Assembly (NCBI RefSeq): GCF_014268885.2
Contig: NZ_CP077095.1
Location: 3,937,001-4,001,000 of the forward strand
Reading direction: 5' to 3'
DNA from: Pseudomonas xantholysinigenes
GTDB lineage: Bacteria > Pseudomonadota > Gammaproteobacteria > Pseudomonadales > Pseudomonadaceae
DNA: 64,000 bases
A program made the translations under genes and the position numbers. This document shows, in pieces, positions 53,001 to 61,299 of this stretch (positions are counted from its first letter, which is position 1; each line of letters starts with the position of its first letter). The notes beneath the pieces are model-generated. The model was not told the DNA's origin, ran no database searches, and saw only the letters and a program-made list of their open reading frames with translations.

Positions 53001-56000
53001 ATCCGCAGCCCCCGCCGGCGCCACGCTGTCGGGATTGGCGTGGTAGATGGCATTGCCTTGGCTGTCGAGGGTCAGGTAGCCGTACTGGCCGACAATCTGC
53101 TCGCCCACATGGCCGCTGGCCGAGGTGGCGGTATCGCTACCGGCGCGCACGCCAACCACATACTGGCCATCGCTGCGCACATCGGCGCCGATCACGTCGT
53201 TGTCCAGTACATTGCCGCTCACTGTGCTGCCTTCGGCGACCGAAATCACATCACAGTGGGCCTTGGGCATGTCATCGACAATGCTGACGACCAGGGTGCT
53301 GGTGGTGGAGTTGCCCAGCGAATCCTTCACCTGGTAGGTGAAGCTCTCGGTCACCACATTCGGGCCATCGTTGGCATGTACCGGCGAGTTCGGCGCCGAG
53401 GTCAGGGTGTAGGTGTAGGAGCCGTCGGCATTGAGCTGGATCTGGCCGTACTGGCCAAGCGCATTGCTGACCAGGGTGAAGGTCAAGGCACCGATACCAC
53501 CACTCACCGAGCTGGCCAGCGAACCGCTGGTGGTTTCGCTGGTGGCGTGCGGGTCGCTGCCGGTGACCGTGCCGGGCGCCAGGTCGCTGCCATCCTTGAC
53601 CAGGTCCAGGGCTTTCTCGAAGACCTTGACGCTATCGTCCGGGCAGACGACCAGCGAAATATCGTGGACATCGATGGTGATGGTGGTGGTGCTTTCGTCA
53701 CCGTCGGCATCACGGATGGTATAGACGAACACATCGGTCGCGCCGGGCGGTGCCACACTGTCAGGGTTGGCATGGTAGGAGGCGTTGCCCTGGGCATCCA
53801 GGGTCAGGTAGCCGTACTGCCCTACGACATGGCTGCCCAGCTGGCCGATGGCGGAGGTGGACGTATCGGTACCGGCACGTACGCCAACCACGTACTGCCC
53901 GTCGGCCCGCACATCGGCGCCGACCACGTCGTTGACCAGCACGTTGCCGCTGACCGTGCCGCCTTCGTAGACATTGGCAAAGTCGCTGTGGGCCTTGGGC
54001 ACATCGTCGACGATGCTGATGACGATGGTACTGGTGGTGGCGTTGCCCAGCGAATCCTTGACCTCGTAGGTGAAGGTCTCGGTCAGCACATTCGGACCGT
54101 CATTGACATGGTTGGGCGAGTTGGCCGGAGACGTCAGGGTATAGGTGTAGGTGCCGTCGGCATTCAGCTGGATCTGGCCGTACTGGCCCGTGGCGCTGCC
54201 GACCAGGCTGTAGGTCAGCGCGCCGACCCCGCCACTGGCCGAGCCCGCCAACGAGCCGCTGGCCGTCTCGGCGCTCGAACCCGGCTCGCTGCCGACCACG
54301 GTGCCCCCCGCCAGGTCGTTGCCATCCTTGTTCAGGTCGAGGGCCTTCTCGTAGACGGTGACCTCGCTGTCAGGCCCGGCAATCAACGAACAATCGCGTA
54401 CATCGATGGTGATGGTGGTCGTGCTTTCGTCGCCGTCGGCATCGCGCACGGTGTAGACGAATACATCCGTGGCGCCGGGTGGTGCCACGGCGTTGGGGTT
54501 GGCGTGGTAGGTGGCGTTGCCCTGGGCATCCAGGGTCAGGTAGCCATATTGGCCGACCACGTTGCTGCCCAGCTGGCCGATCGCCGACGTCGAGGTATCG
54601 GCCCCGGCGCGCACGCCAACCACATACTGGCCATCGGCACGCACATCGGCGCCTGAGCTATCGTTGTCGAGCACGTTGCCGCTGACGGTCCCGCCTTCGA
54701 CGACACTGGCCGCGTCGGCTTCGGCCTTGGGCAGGTCATCGATGATGTTCACATCCAGCGTATTGCTGGCACTGCTGCCGTCGGTGTCTGTCGCAGTGAC
54801 GGTGAAATGCTCGCTGAGGCTGTTGGCGCCATCGCCGCTGGCATGGGTTTCGGTGGTAGTGAGGGTGTAGCTGTAGCTGACCACGCCGGTGGCCGGGTTG
54901 TAGCCGGTGATGGTCAGGGTGTTGCCCAAGGCCGTGGTGATTGATTGTGGGAAGCCCACTGCCACACCACCGCTGACTACGCTGATGCCGCCCACGCTCA
55001 GGGTTTGCAGGCCGTCTGGCGCCGTCACCGTGAAACTGCCGCTCTGGGTCAGCGCGCCTGGGTTCGGCGCGCTGCCGTCGGCCAGGTTCTTCTCGTAGAC
55101 GGTCAGTTCACCGCCGTTCACATCCAGGCCACCCAGGGTGACCGGGTCATTGAGGTTGGTGACGTTGAGGGTCAAGGTCGCCGTGCTGGTGTCGCCGTCG
55201 GCATCCTTCAAGGTGTAGGTGAAGGTCTCCACCCCATTACCGCCACCGTGCAGGTTCTTGAAGTCCGTGTCGTTGGGGTTGAGGGTGTAGGTGTAGGAGC
55301 CGTCCGCAGCCAGCACCAGGGTGCCGTAGGTGCCGACGAAGGTGCCGGCCACCACCGGGCCGCTGGCCACACGGTCGGCGCCCTGTACGTCGTTGCCCAG
55401 CACGTTGCCCGTGAGTTCGAGGTGTTGCTCGGTGGCTGGAGTGGCGTTGCTGTCATCCACGGCCTTGGGCACATCGTCGACGATGTTCACATCCAGCGTA
55501 CTGCTGGCACTGCTGCCGTCGGTGTCCGTCGCAGTGACGGTGAAGTGCTCGCTGAGGCTGTTGGCGCCATCGCCGCTGGCGTGGGTTTCGGTGGTGGCAA
55601 GGGTGTAGCTGTAGCTGACCACGCCGGTGGTCGGGTTGTAGCCGGTGATGGTCAAGGTGTTGCCCAAGGCCGTGGTGATCGACTGCGGGAAGCCCGCTGC
55701 CACGCCACCGCTGACTACAGTGATGCCGCCCACGCTCAGGGTTTGCAGGCCGTCCGGCGCTGTCACCGTGAAACTGCCGCTCTGGGTCAGCGCGCCTGGG
55801 TTCGGCGCGCTGCCGTCGGCCAGGTTCTTCTCGTAGACGGTCAGTTCGCCGCCGTTCACATCCAGGCCACCCAGGGTGACCGGGTCATTGAGGTTGGTGA
55901 CATTGAGGGTCAGGGTCGCCGTGCTGGTGTCGCCATCGGCATCCTTCAAGGTGTAGGTGAAGTTCTCCACCCCATTGCCGCCACCGTGCAGGTTCTTGAA

Positions 56001-59000
56001 GTCCGTGTCGTTGGGGTTGAGGGTGTAGGTGTAGGAGCCGTCCGCAGCCAGCACCAGGGTGCCATAGGTACCGACGAAGGTCCCTGCCACCACCGGGCCG
56101 CTGGCCACACGGTCGGCACCTTGCACGTCATTGGTCAGCACGTTGCCCGTGAGTTCGAGGTGCTGCTCGGTGGCTGGAGTGGCGTTGCTGTCATCCACGG
56201 CCTTGGGCACATCGTCGACGATGTTCACATCCAGCGTATTGCTGGCACTGCTGCCGTCGGTGTCCGTCGCAGTGACGGTGAAGTGCTCGCTGAGGCTGTT
56301 GGCGCCATCGCCGCTGGCGTGGGTTTCGGTGGTGGCAAGGGTGTAGCTGTAGCTGACCACGCCGGTGGTCGGGTTGTAGCCGGTGATGGTCAAGGTGTTG
56401 CCCAAGGCCGTGGTGATCGACTGCGGGAAGCCCGCTGCCACGCCACCGCTGACTACAGTGATGCCGCCCACGCTCAGGGTTTGCAGGCCGTCCGGCGCTG
56501 TCACCGTGAAACTGCCGCTCTGGGTCAGCGCGCCTGGGTTCGGCGCGCTGCCGTCGGCCAGGTTCTTCTCGTAGACGGTCAGTTCGCCGCCGTTCACATC
56601 CAGGCCACCCAGGGTGACCGGGTCATTGAGGTTGGTGACATTGAGGGTCAGGGTCGCCGTGCTGGTGTCGCCATCGGCATCCTTCAAGGTGTAGGTGAAG
56701 TTCTCCACCCCATTGCCGCCACCGTGCAGGTTCTTGAAGTCCGTGTCGTTGGGGTTGAGGGTGTAGGTGTAGGAGCCGTCCGCAGCCAGCACCAGGGTGC
56801 CATAGGTACCGACGAAGGTCCCTGCCACCACCGGGCCGCTGGCCACACGGTCGGCACCTTGCACGTCATTGGTCAGCACGTTGCCCGTGAGTTCGAGGTG
56901 CTGCTCGGTGGCTGGAGTGGCGTTGCTGTCATCCACGGCCTTGGGCACATCGTCGACGATGTTCACATCCAGCGTATTGCTGGCACTGCTGCCGTCGGTG
57001 TCCGTCGCAGTGACGGTGAAGTGCTCGCTGAGGCTGTTGGCGCCATCGCCGCTGGCGTGGGTTTCGGTGGTGGCAAGGGTGTAGCTGTAGCTGACCACGC
57101 CGGTGGCCGGGTTGTAGCCGGTGATGGTCAGGGTGTTGCCCAAGGCCGTGGTGATCGATTGTGGGAAGCCCGCCGCCACACCACCGCTAACTACGCTGAT
57201 GCCGCCCACGCTCAGGGTTTGTAGGCCGTCCGGCGCCGTCACCGTGAAGCTACCACTCTGGGTCAGCGCGCCTGGGTTCGGCGCGCTGCCGTCGGCCAGG
57301 TTCTTCTCGTAGACGGTCAGTTCACCGCCGTTCACATCCAGGCCGCCCAGGGTGACCGGGTCATTGAGGTTGGTGACATTGAGGGTCAAGGTCGCCGTGC
57401 TGGTGTCGCCGTCGGCATCCTTCAGGGTGTAGGTGAAGGTCTCCACCCCATTACCGCCACCGTGCAGGTTCTTGAAGTCCGTGTCGTTGGGGTTGAGGGT
57501 GTAGGTGTAGGAGCCGTCCGCGGCCAGCACCAGGGTGCCGTAGGTGCCGACGAAGGTCCCCGCCACCACTGGGCCGCTGGCCACACGGTCGGCACCTTGC
57601 ACGTCGTTGGTCAGCACGTTGCCCGTGAGTTCGAGGTGTTGCTCGGTGGCTGGAGTGGCGTTGCTGTCATCCACAGCCTTGGGCACATCGTCGACGATGT
57701 TCACATCCAGCGTACTGCTGGCACTGCTGCCGTCGGTGTCCGTCGCGGTGACGGTGAAATGTTCGCTGAGGCTATTGGCGCCATCGCCGCTGGCGTGGGT
57801 CTCGGTCGCAGTGAGGGTGTAGCTGTAGCTGACCACACCGGTGGCGGGGTTGTAGCCGGTGATGGTCAGGGTGTTGCCCAAGGCCGTGGTGATCGATTGT
57901 GGGAAACCCGCCGCCACACCACCGCTAACTACAGTGATGCCGCCCACGCTCAGGGTTTGCAGGCCGTCCGGCGCCGTCACCGTGAAGCTGCCGCTCTGGG
58001 TCAGCGCGCCTGGGTTCGGCGCGCTGCCGTCGGCCAGGTTCTTCTCGTAGACGGTCAGCCCGCCGCCGTTCACACCCAGGCCACCCAGGGTGACCGGGTC
58101 ATTGAGGTTGCTGACGTTGAGGGTCAAGGTCGCCGTGCTGGTGTCGCCGTCGGAATCCTTCAAGGTGTAGGTGAAGGTCTCCACCCCATTGCCGCCACCG
58201 TGCAGGTTCTTGAAGTCCGTATCGTCGGGGTTGAGGGTGTAGGTGTAGGAGCCGTCCGCGGCCAGCACCAGGGTGCCGTAGGTGCCGACGAAGGTCCCCG
58301 CCACCACTGGGCCACTGGCAATGCGGTCGGCACCTTGCACGTCGTTGGTCAGCACATTGCCCGTGAGTTCAAGATGCTGCTCGGTGGCCGTCACAGCATT
58401 GCCGTCATTCACTGCCCTGGGCACATCGTCGCGGATGATCACGTCCAGCGAGCCGCTGGCCACGTCACCATCGCTGTCGCTGACCAGCACCGGGAAGTGC
58501 TCGCCCAAGGTATTGTTGCCAGCACCGTCGGGGTGCTGCTCGGCGCCGGTCAGGGTGTAGCTGTAGCTGACCACACCGGTAGTCGGGTTGTAGCCGGTGA
58601 TGGTCAGGATGTTGCCGAGCCCGGTGACGATCGACTGGCCGACACCGGTCACCACCCCCGCCGTGACCACATTGATGCCACCTACACTCAGGTTGAATAC
58701 ACCGTCGGCGGCGACCACGGTAAAGCTGCCGGCCTGGGTCAACGCCGCTGGGTTGCTGGCCGAGCCCTGGGGCAGGTTGGCCTCGTCCAGGGTCAGTTCG
58801 CCAGGGCTGACCGCCAGGCCATCGAGGCTGACCGGATTGTCCGCCCCTGGCGGCAGGCCATTGTCATTGTTCAGGTCGAGCGCGCCCAGGTAGCGGTTGG
58901 CAAGCTCGGGGATGCCATTGAAGCCGGCGGTAGGGAAACCAATGGTCGGGTCCACTCGCCCGGCCACTTCGGAGAGGATCACAAAGCTGTGGCCGCCGCC

Positions 59001-59381
59001 CAGCGCCCCCGCCACGCCCGCCGGATTGCCACCGGCGGCGGTCGCTTCGGCTTCTTGGGTGGGGTCGGCACCCGCGGCGATCGCTTGCTGGATGCGCTCG
59101 ACATCGCTGAGCTGGCCGTCGTTGGGCACCAGGTCCGGGGTCTGCACATGGGGCGCACGGTTGGCCAACAGTTCCGGGGTCATTTCCAGGCTGCTGTCAC
59201 GCCCGAGGGTCAATTCGGCGCCGTTGTGCAGCCGCACCGCCACCGCGCCAGCACTGCTGGTCTGCAGTTGCTCGCCGGCAAACAACCGGTCGCCCTCCAC
59301 CAGCAGGCGGCGATGACCGTCATCACCAACCGCGAATACCTGGCCAACGACTTTGCTGACCACACCGACTAATTTAGCCAT
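50067..59381 (-). CDS. Giant LapA/MapA-like RTX adhesin with retention module
   Basis: A 3,104-residue type I-secreted adhesin. Residues 1-~150 are the retention module (MAKLVGVVSKVVGQVFAVG) with a TAAG di-alanine at 114-117 (59031-59042), the typical cut site of the LapG periplasmic protease. Residues ~180-1550 are about six 246-residue VCBS/cadherin-like repeats, ~1550-2280 three 244-residue repeats of another type. A von Willebrand A domain with the metal site DVSGSMDS starts near 2300. RTX nonamers (GGAGNDVL-type) fill ~2835-2990, and a T1SS C-terminal signal follows. The ATG at 59379-59381 has GGGGAGG upstream. The divergent T1SS genes at 59859-64000 likely export it. It resembles LapA of P. 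putida/fluorescens but is smaller and different in repeats; orthology with MapA is not established. Confidence 0.93.
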   Translation of the reverse strand: MAKLVGVVSKVVGQVFAVGDDGHRRLLVEGDRLFAGEQLQTSSAGAVAVRLHNGAELTLGRDSSLEMTPELLANRAPHVQTPDLVPNDGQLSDVERIQQAIAAGADPTQEAEATAAGGNPAGVAGALGGGHSFVILSEVAGRVDPTIGFPTAGFNGIPELANRYLGALDLNNDNGLPPGADNPVSLDGLAVSPGELTLDEANLPQGSASNPAALTQAGSFTVVAADGVFNLSVGGINVVTAGVVTGVGQSIVTGLGNILTITGYNPTTGVVSYSYTLTGAEQHPDGAGNNTLGEHFPVLVSDSDGDVASGSLDVIIRDDVPRAVNDGNAVTATEQHLELTGNVLTNDVQGADRIASGPVVAGTFVGTYGTLVLAADGSYTYTLNPDDTDFKNLHGGGNGVETFTYTLKDSDGDTSTATLTLNVSNLNDPVTLGGLGVNGGGLTVYEKNLADGSAPNPGALTQSGSFTVTAPDGLQTLSVGGITVVSGGVAAGFPQSITTALGNTLTITGYNPATGVVSYSYTLTATETHASGDGANSLSEHFTVTATDTDGSSASSTLDVNIVDDVPKAVDDSNATPATEQHLELTGNVLTNDVQGADRVASGPVVAGTFVGTYGTLVLAADGSYTYTLNPNDTDFKNLHGGGNGVETFTYTLKDADGDTSTATLTLNVTNLNDPVTLGGLDVNGGELTVYEKNLADGSAPNPGALTQSGSFTVTAPDGLQTLSVGGISVVSGGVAAGFPQSITTALGNTLTITGYNPATGVVSYSYTLATTETHASGDGANSLSEHFTVTATDTDGSSASNTLDVNIVDDVPKAVDDSNATPATEQHLELTGNVLTNDVQGADRVASGPVVAGTFVGTYGTLVLAADGSYTYTLNPNDTDFKNLHGGGNGVENFTYTLKDADGDTSTATLTLNVTNLNDPVTLGGLDVNGGELTVYEKNLADGSAPNPGALTQSGSFTVTAPDGLQTLSVGGITVVSGGVAAGFPQSITTALGNTLTITGYNPTTGVVSYSYTLATTETHASGDGANSLSEHFTVTATDTDGSSASNTLDVNIVDDVPKAVDDSNATPATEQHLELTGNVLTNDVQGADRVASGPVVAGTFVGTYGTLVLAADGSYTYTLNPNDTDFKNLHGGGNGVENFTYTLKDADGDTSTATLTLNVTNLNDPVTLGGLDVNGGELTVYEKNLADGSAPNPGALTQSGSFTVTAPDGLQTLSVGGITVVSGGVAAGFPQSITTALGNTLTITGYNPTTGVVSYSYTLATTETHASGDGANSLSEHFTVTATDTDGSSASSTLDVNIVDDVPKAVDDSNATPATEQHLELTGNVLGNDVQGADRVASGPVVAGTFVGTYGTLVLAADGSYTYTLNPNDTDFKNLHGGGNGVETFTYTLKDADGDTSTATLTLNVTNLNDPVTLGGLDVNGGELTVYEKNLADGSAPNPGALTQSGSFTVTAPDGLQTLSVGGISVVSGGVAVGFPQSITTALGNTLTITGYNPATGVVSYSYTLTTTETHASGDGANSLSEHFTVTATDTDGSSASNTLDVNIIDDLPKAEADAASVVEGGTVSGNVLDNDSSGADVRADGQYVVGVRAGADTSTSAIGQLGSNVVGQYGYLTLDAQGNATYHANPNAVAPPGATDVFVYTVRDADGDESTTTITIDVRDCSLIAGPDSEVTVYEKALDLNKDGNDLAGGTVVGSEPGSSAETASGSLAGSASGGVGALTYSLVGSATGQYGQIQLNADGTYTYTLTSPANSPNHVNDGPNVLTETFTYEVKDSLGNATTSTIVISIVDDVPKAHSDFANVYEGGTVSGNVLVNDVVGADVRADGQYVVGVRAGTDTSTSAIGQLGSHVVGQYGYLTLDAQGNASYHANPDSVAPPGATDVFVYTIRDADGDESTTTITIDVHDISLVVCPDDSVKVFEKALDLVKDGSDLAPGTVTGSDPHATSETTSGSLASSVSGGIGALTFTLVSNALGQYGQIQLNADGSYTYTLTSAPNSPVHANDGPNVVTESFTYQVKDSLGNSTTSTLVVSIVDDMPKAHCDVISVAEGSTVSGNVLDNDVIGADVRSDGQYVVGVRAGSDTATSASGHVGEQIVGQYGYLTLDSQGNAIYHANPDSVAPAGAADVFVYTIRDADGDESTTTLTINVQDSKLVAAVDNDVTVYEKALDLFKDGNDLAAGTVTGSEPGSSSETASGSLVGSVTGGVGALTYSLVGNAVGQYGQIQLNADGSYTYTLTSAPKTPGGADDGANTVNEYFTYKATDALGNSVTSTIAINIVDDVPNVASAVRSITPGQVDSNILLVIDVSGSMDSASGVPGLTRLDLAKQAINALLDKYDEMGDIKVQVVTFSTGATVQTPVWVTISEAKSLIAGLTANGSTYYDSAATKAQEAWSTSGKLVGAQNISYFFSDGEPTSGHSMTAVRETAWETFLDNNGIKSYAIGMGTGVNAGNLNPLAYDGSSHTDTNSVVVTDLNQLNAVLTGTVQGAPITGSLMSGGDFGADGGFIKALLVDGTTYTYDPKANGGQGGYTVSGGADKAMFDTGTNSLNIKTSLGGTLLVNMDNGEFTYTPPKDNGSSQVEHFTFTASDNDGDTRSATLTVNINTNTAPVAGADHIISNISGATLTVPAEALLANDSDADHDRLSAAPITFNTNFADKGAGFTAGAQARTISFDGTQNRSENQFRDLARSEFTSLNGSMTAALVVAGYLGSISTSNANDEDTLTVTLRKGETLTLDHDRPAGNLMMEWKDASGSYQTIADGGSFTASHDGVYSIHVINTENAAGNSKAAENYKLSLVVDYSNATNDPYHGSYTVSDNHGGTATGAVDITYQAGNTLTGTSGDDVLVAGNGDTTLNGGAGNDVLVAGAGNNSLHGGDGNDLLIGGPGNDLLDGGAGNDTASYARATAGVTVDLGHVGPQNTVGAGQDTLTGIENLIGSDYNDTLIGNDGDNLLNGGAGNDVLRGGAGNDILIGGRGDDTLTGGSGNDVFVWQKGDTGHDTVTDFTPGSDRLDLSQLLQGENATSASLDDYLHFKVSGTGGNVVSTIEVSSVAGAAPTQTIDLAGVDLAQHYGVAAGAGGVIAAGHDTATIINGMLNDHSLKVDTV
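52540..54735 (-). repeat. Three ~732-bp tandem repeats inside the adhesin
   Basis: Identical positions recur every 732 bp (for example the 'GTSGNVL'-encoding segments near 53209, 53941 and 54673), coding 244-residue units that contain EGGTVSGNVL and ADGQYVVGVRAG. The units have diverged more than the 738-bp set. Confidence 0.88.
54735..58845 (-). repeat. Six ~738-bp tandem repeats inside the adhesin
   Basis: The reading pattern recurs at exactly 738-bp steps (54907, 55645, 56383, 57121, 57859, 58597), giving 246-residue units with TVYEKNLADGSAPNPGALTQ, TLSVGG and TEQHLELTGNVL. Units in the middle are nearly identical in DNA, so this stretch is prone to recombination and to assembly collapse. 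The unit next to the retention module is the most diverged. Confidence 0.93.
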
Positions 59382-59858
59382 GAGCGTACGCCTCCCCTGC
59401 CGATGGGCTTTTCGCAGATCAAGGCGTGTCGGGTAATTCGCGCCACGATCCAGCAGTGAATCGCGACTGTCACATTCGTGGGACCCCACGCTCCTTGTGA
59501 CGATTGCGGCGTAAGCGGTGATGGAGAATGGCCATTATCGAGTGCCATTTTTTTGTCGCCAAATTCCGCTTTTGCCCTCCTCCCCTATCTCCTTAGCTGC
59601 AAAAAATCTGGAACTTTCCGCGAAGCCCGAAAACCGCCAGTCCCGACCAGTTCCCGCAGCCACTTGAATGAAACAATGTCCCGGATTCCTTAGACCGCAT
59701 AAGTTTTTTTTCGCATATAGCTTATGAAAAAATCTTCTTAGCTCGCCCGATAAATGTTCTTAGCTCTGTTGTTACAAACCTGAAACGGTTTGATATCCAT
59801 TTTTCGTCATTTTTTTGGCGAACTGCAGGACTTATTCGAGACCAGGGAGATGTACCCC
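59382..59858. promoter_or_regulatory. AT-rich divergent intergenic region between the adhesin and T1SS genes
   Basis: A 477-bp gap that must hold both promoters. From 59690 to 59820 it is strongly AT-rich. CTTAGCT occurs at 59592-59598, 59737-59743 and 59759-59765; the last two lie within TTCTTAGCTC direct repeats 22 bp apart. An inverted pair CATAAG / CTTATG lies at 59698-59703 and 59721-59726. No canonical promoter was assigned. Confidence 0.55.
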
Positions 59859-61232
59859 ATGCGCGCTTTAACCCCCATCACCAGTGCGATTTTGTTGGCC
59901 ATGGCGTGTGCCAACAGTCAGGCGATGTCGATCACCGAGGCTGTCCAGAACGCCGTGGACCAGCATCCTGAAATCAGCGCCAGCCGTAACAGCCGCCTGT
60001 CGGCCGACGAGGATGTGAAGTTCGCCCGCGGGGGGTACTACCCAACCGTTGACCTGGTGGCCGGCTACGGCCGGCAGCGCTCGGACAACACCAATACCCG
60101 TACCTTCGATGCCGACGGCAGGCGCAACCACAACAAAGAGACGCTCAACTACACCCAGTCCGAGCTGCGCCTGCGGCAAATGCTGTTCGACGGTTTCAAC
60201 ACCGCCAACGAAGTCGGCCGTACCGAAGCGGTGGCCAACTCCCGCGCCTACTACACCCAGGCCACCGCCGAGACCGTGGCCCTGCGCGCCGTCGAGGTCT
60301 ACCTCGAAGTGCTCAAGCGCCGCGAACTGGTGACCCTGGCCCGCAACAACCTGCAAGCACACCTGCGGGTCAACGACCAGATCGGCCTGCGTAGCGAGCG
60401 CGGCGTGGGTAGCACCGCCGACCTCGACCAGTCCCGCGCCCGTCGCGCCCTGGCCGAAAACAACCTGGACACCGCCGAGGTCGACCTGGCCGATGCCGAA
60501 GCCAACTTCTTCAGCGTAGTCGGACGCATGCCCGACGAGCTGGAAGCACCGAGCACCATCAAGGCCGAGGTGCCGGCCGATATCGCCGCCGCGCGCCAGG
60601 GCATGCTGGAAAACAACCCCTACCTCAAGTCGGCCCAGGCCGACGTGCAGTCCGCCGAACAGCAATACGAAGTGGCCAAGTCGCCCTTCTACCCACGCCT
60701 GGACGCAGTGCTGGCCACCGGTGCCAACAACAACCTCGGCGGCCAGAAAGGCCATGACAACAACGACTGGCAGGCCGGCGTCGAACTCAGCTACAACCTG
60801 TTCCGCGGCGGCAGCGACAAGGCCCGCCTGCAATCGGACGCGCACAAGATCAACCAGGCCATGGACATCCGCAACAATGCCCTGCGCGAACTCAACGAGA
60901 ACCTGAGCCTGGCCTGGAACGCCATGAACAACGCGCGCAAGCAGACCCCGAGCGCACGCGAGTACGCCGAGACCACCCAACGCGTGCGCGCCGCCTACCA
61001 GGACCAGTTCGGCCTGGGCCAACGTACCCTGCTCGACCTGCTCGACAGCGAGAACGAACTGTACAACGCCAATCGGCGCTACACCGAAGTGCGCTACACC
61101 GAAGAGTTCTCCATGTACCGGCTGCTGGCGAACATGGGTGAGCTGCTGAGCAAGCAGCGTATCTCGCTGCCGCCCGAAGCCATCGCCAAGAGCGAAGTAC
61201 GCAACGAGGCAAGGTTGCCCGATATGCGTTGA
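59859..61232 (+). CDS. TolC/LapE-like outer-membrane channel of the type I system
   Basis: A 457-residue outer-membrane efflux protein (AggA/LapE group). Signal peptide MRALTPITSAILLAMACANS, then two OEP repeats with long helices: MSITEAVQNAVDQHPEISAS, QTPSAREYAETTQRVRAAYQ, and the LGQRTLLDLLDSENELYNANRRY motif in the second repeat. ATG at 59859 is chosen because GGGAG lies nine bases upstream; an ATG two codons earlier overlaps the ribosome site. It is the first gene of the probable operon TolC-ABC-HlyD that exports the adhesin. Confidence 0.92.
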   Translation: MRALTPITSAILLAMACANSQAMSITEAVQNAVDQHPEISASRNSRLSADEDVKFARGGYYPTVDLVAGYGRQRSDNTNTRTFDADGRRNHNKETLNYTQSELRLRQMLFDGFNTANEVGRTEAVANSRAYYTQATAETVALRAVEVYLEVLKRRELVTLARNNLQAHLRVNDQIGLRSERGVGSTADLDQSRARRALAENNLDTAEVDLADAEANFFSVVGRMPDELEAPSTIKAEVPADIAAARQGMLENNPYLKSAQADVQSAEQQYEVAKSPFYPRLDAVLATGANNNLGGQKGHDNNDWQAGVELSYNLFRGGSDKARLQSDAHKINQAMDIRNNALRELNENLSLAWNAMNNARKQTPSAREYAETTQRVRAAYQDQFGLGQRTLLDLLDSENELYNANRRYTEVRYTEEFSMYRLLANMGELLSKQRISLPPEAIAKSEVRNEARLPDMR

Positions 61233-61299
61233 GGCCTGGACGAACAGGGAAGCCCTGCCAGCGCCCGGTTCCCGTCCACCGCGACAGGAGTAGGCCATC

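Noticed and set aside
54945..57224. 759-codon plus-strand ORF opposite the adhesin
   Set aside because: It is the antisense of the VCBS repeats, repeats itself with the same 738-bp step, and has no ribosome site or family pattern.
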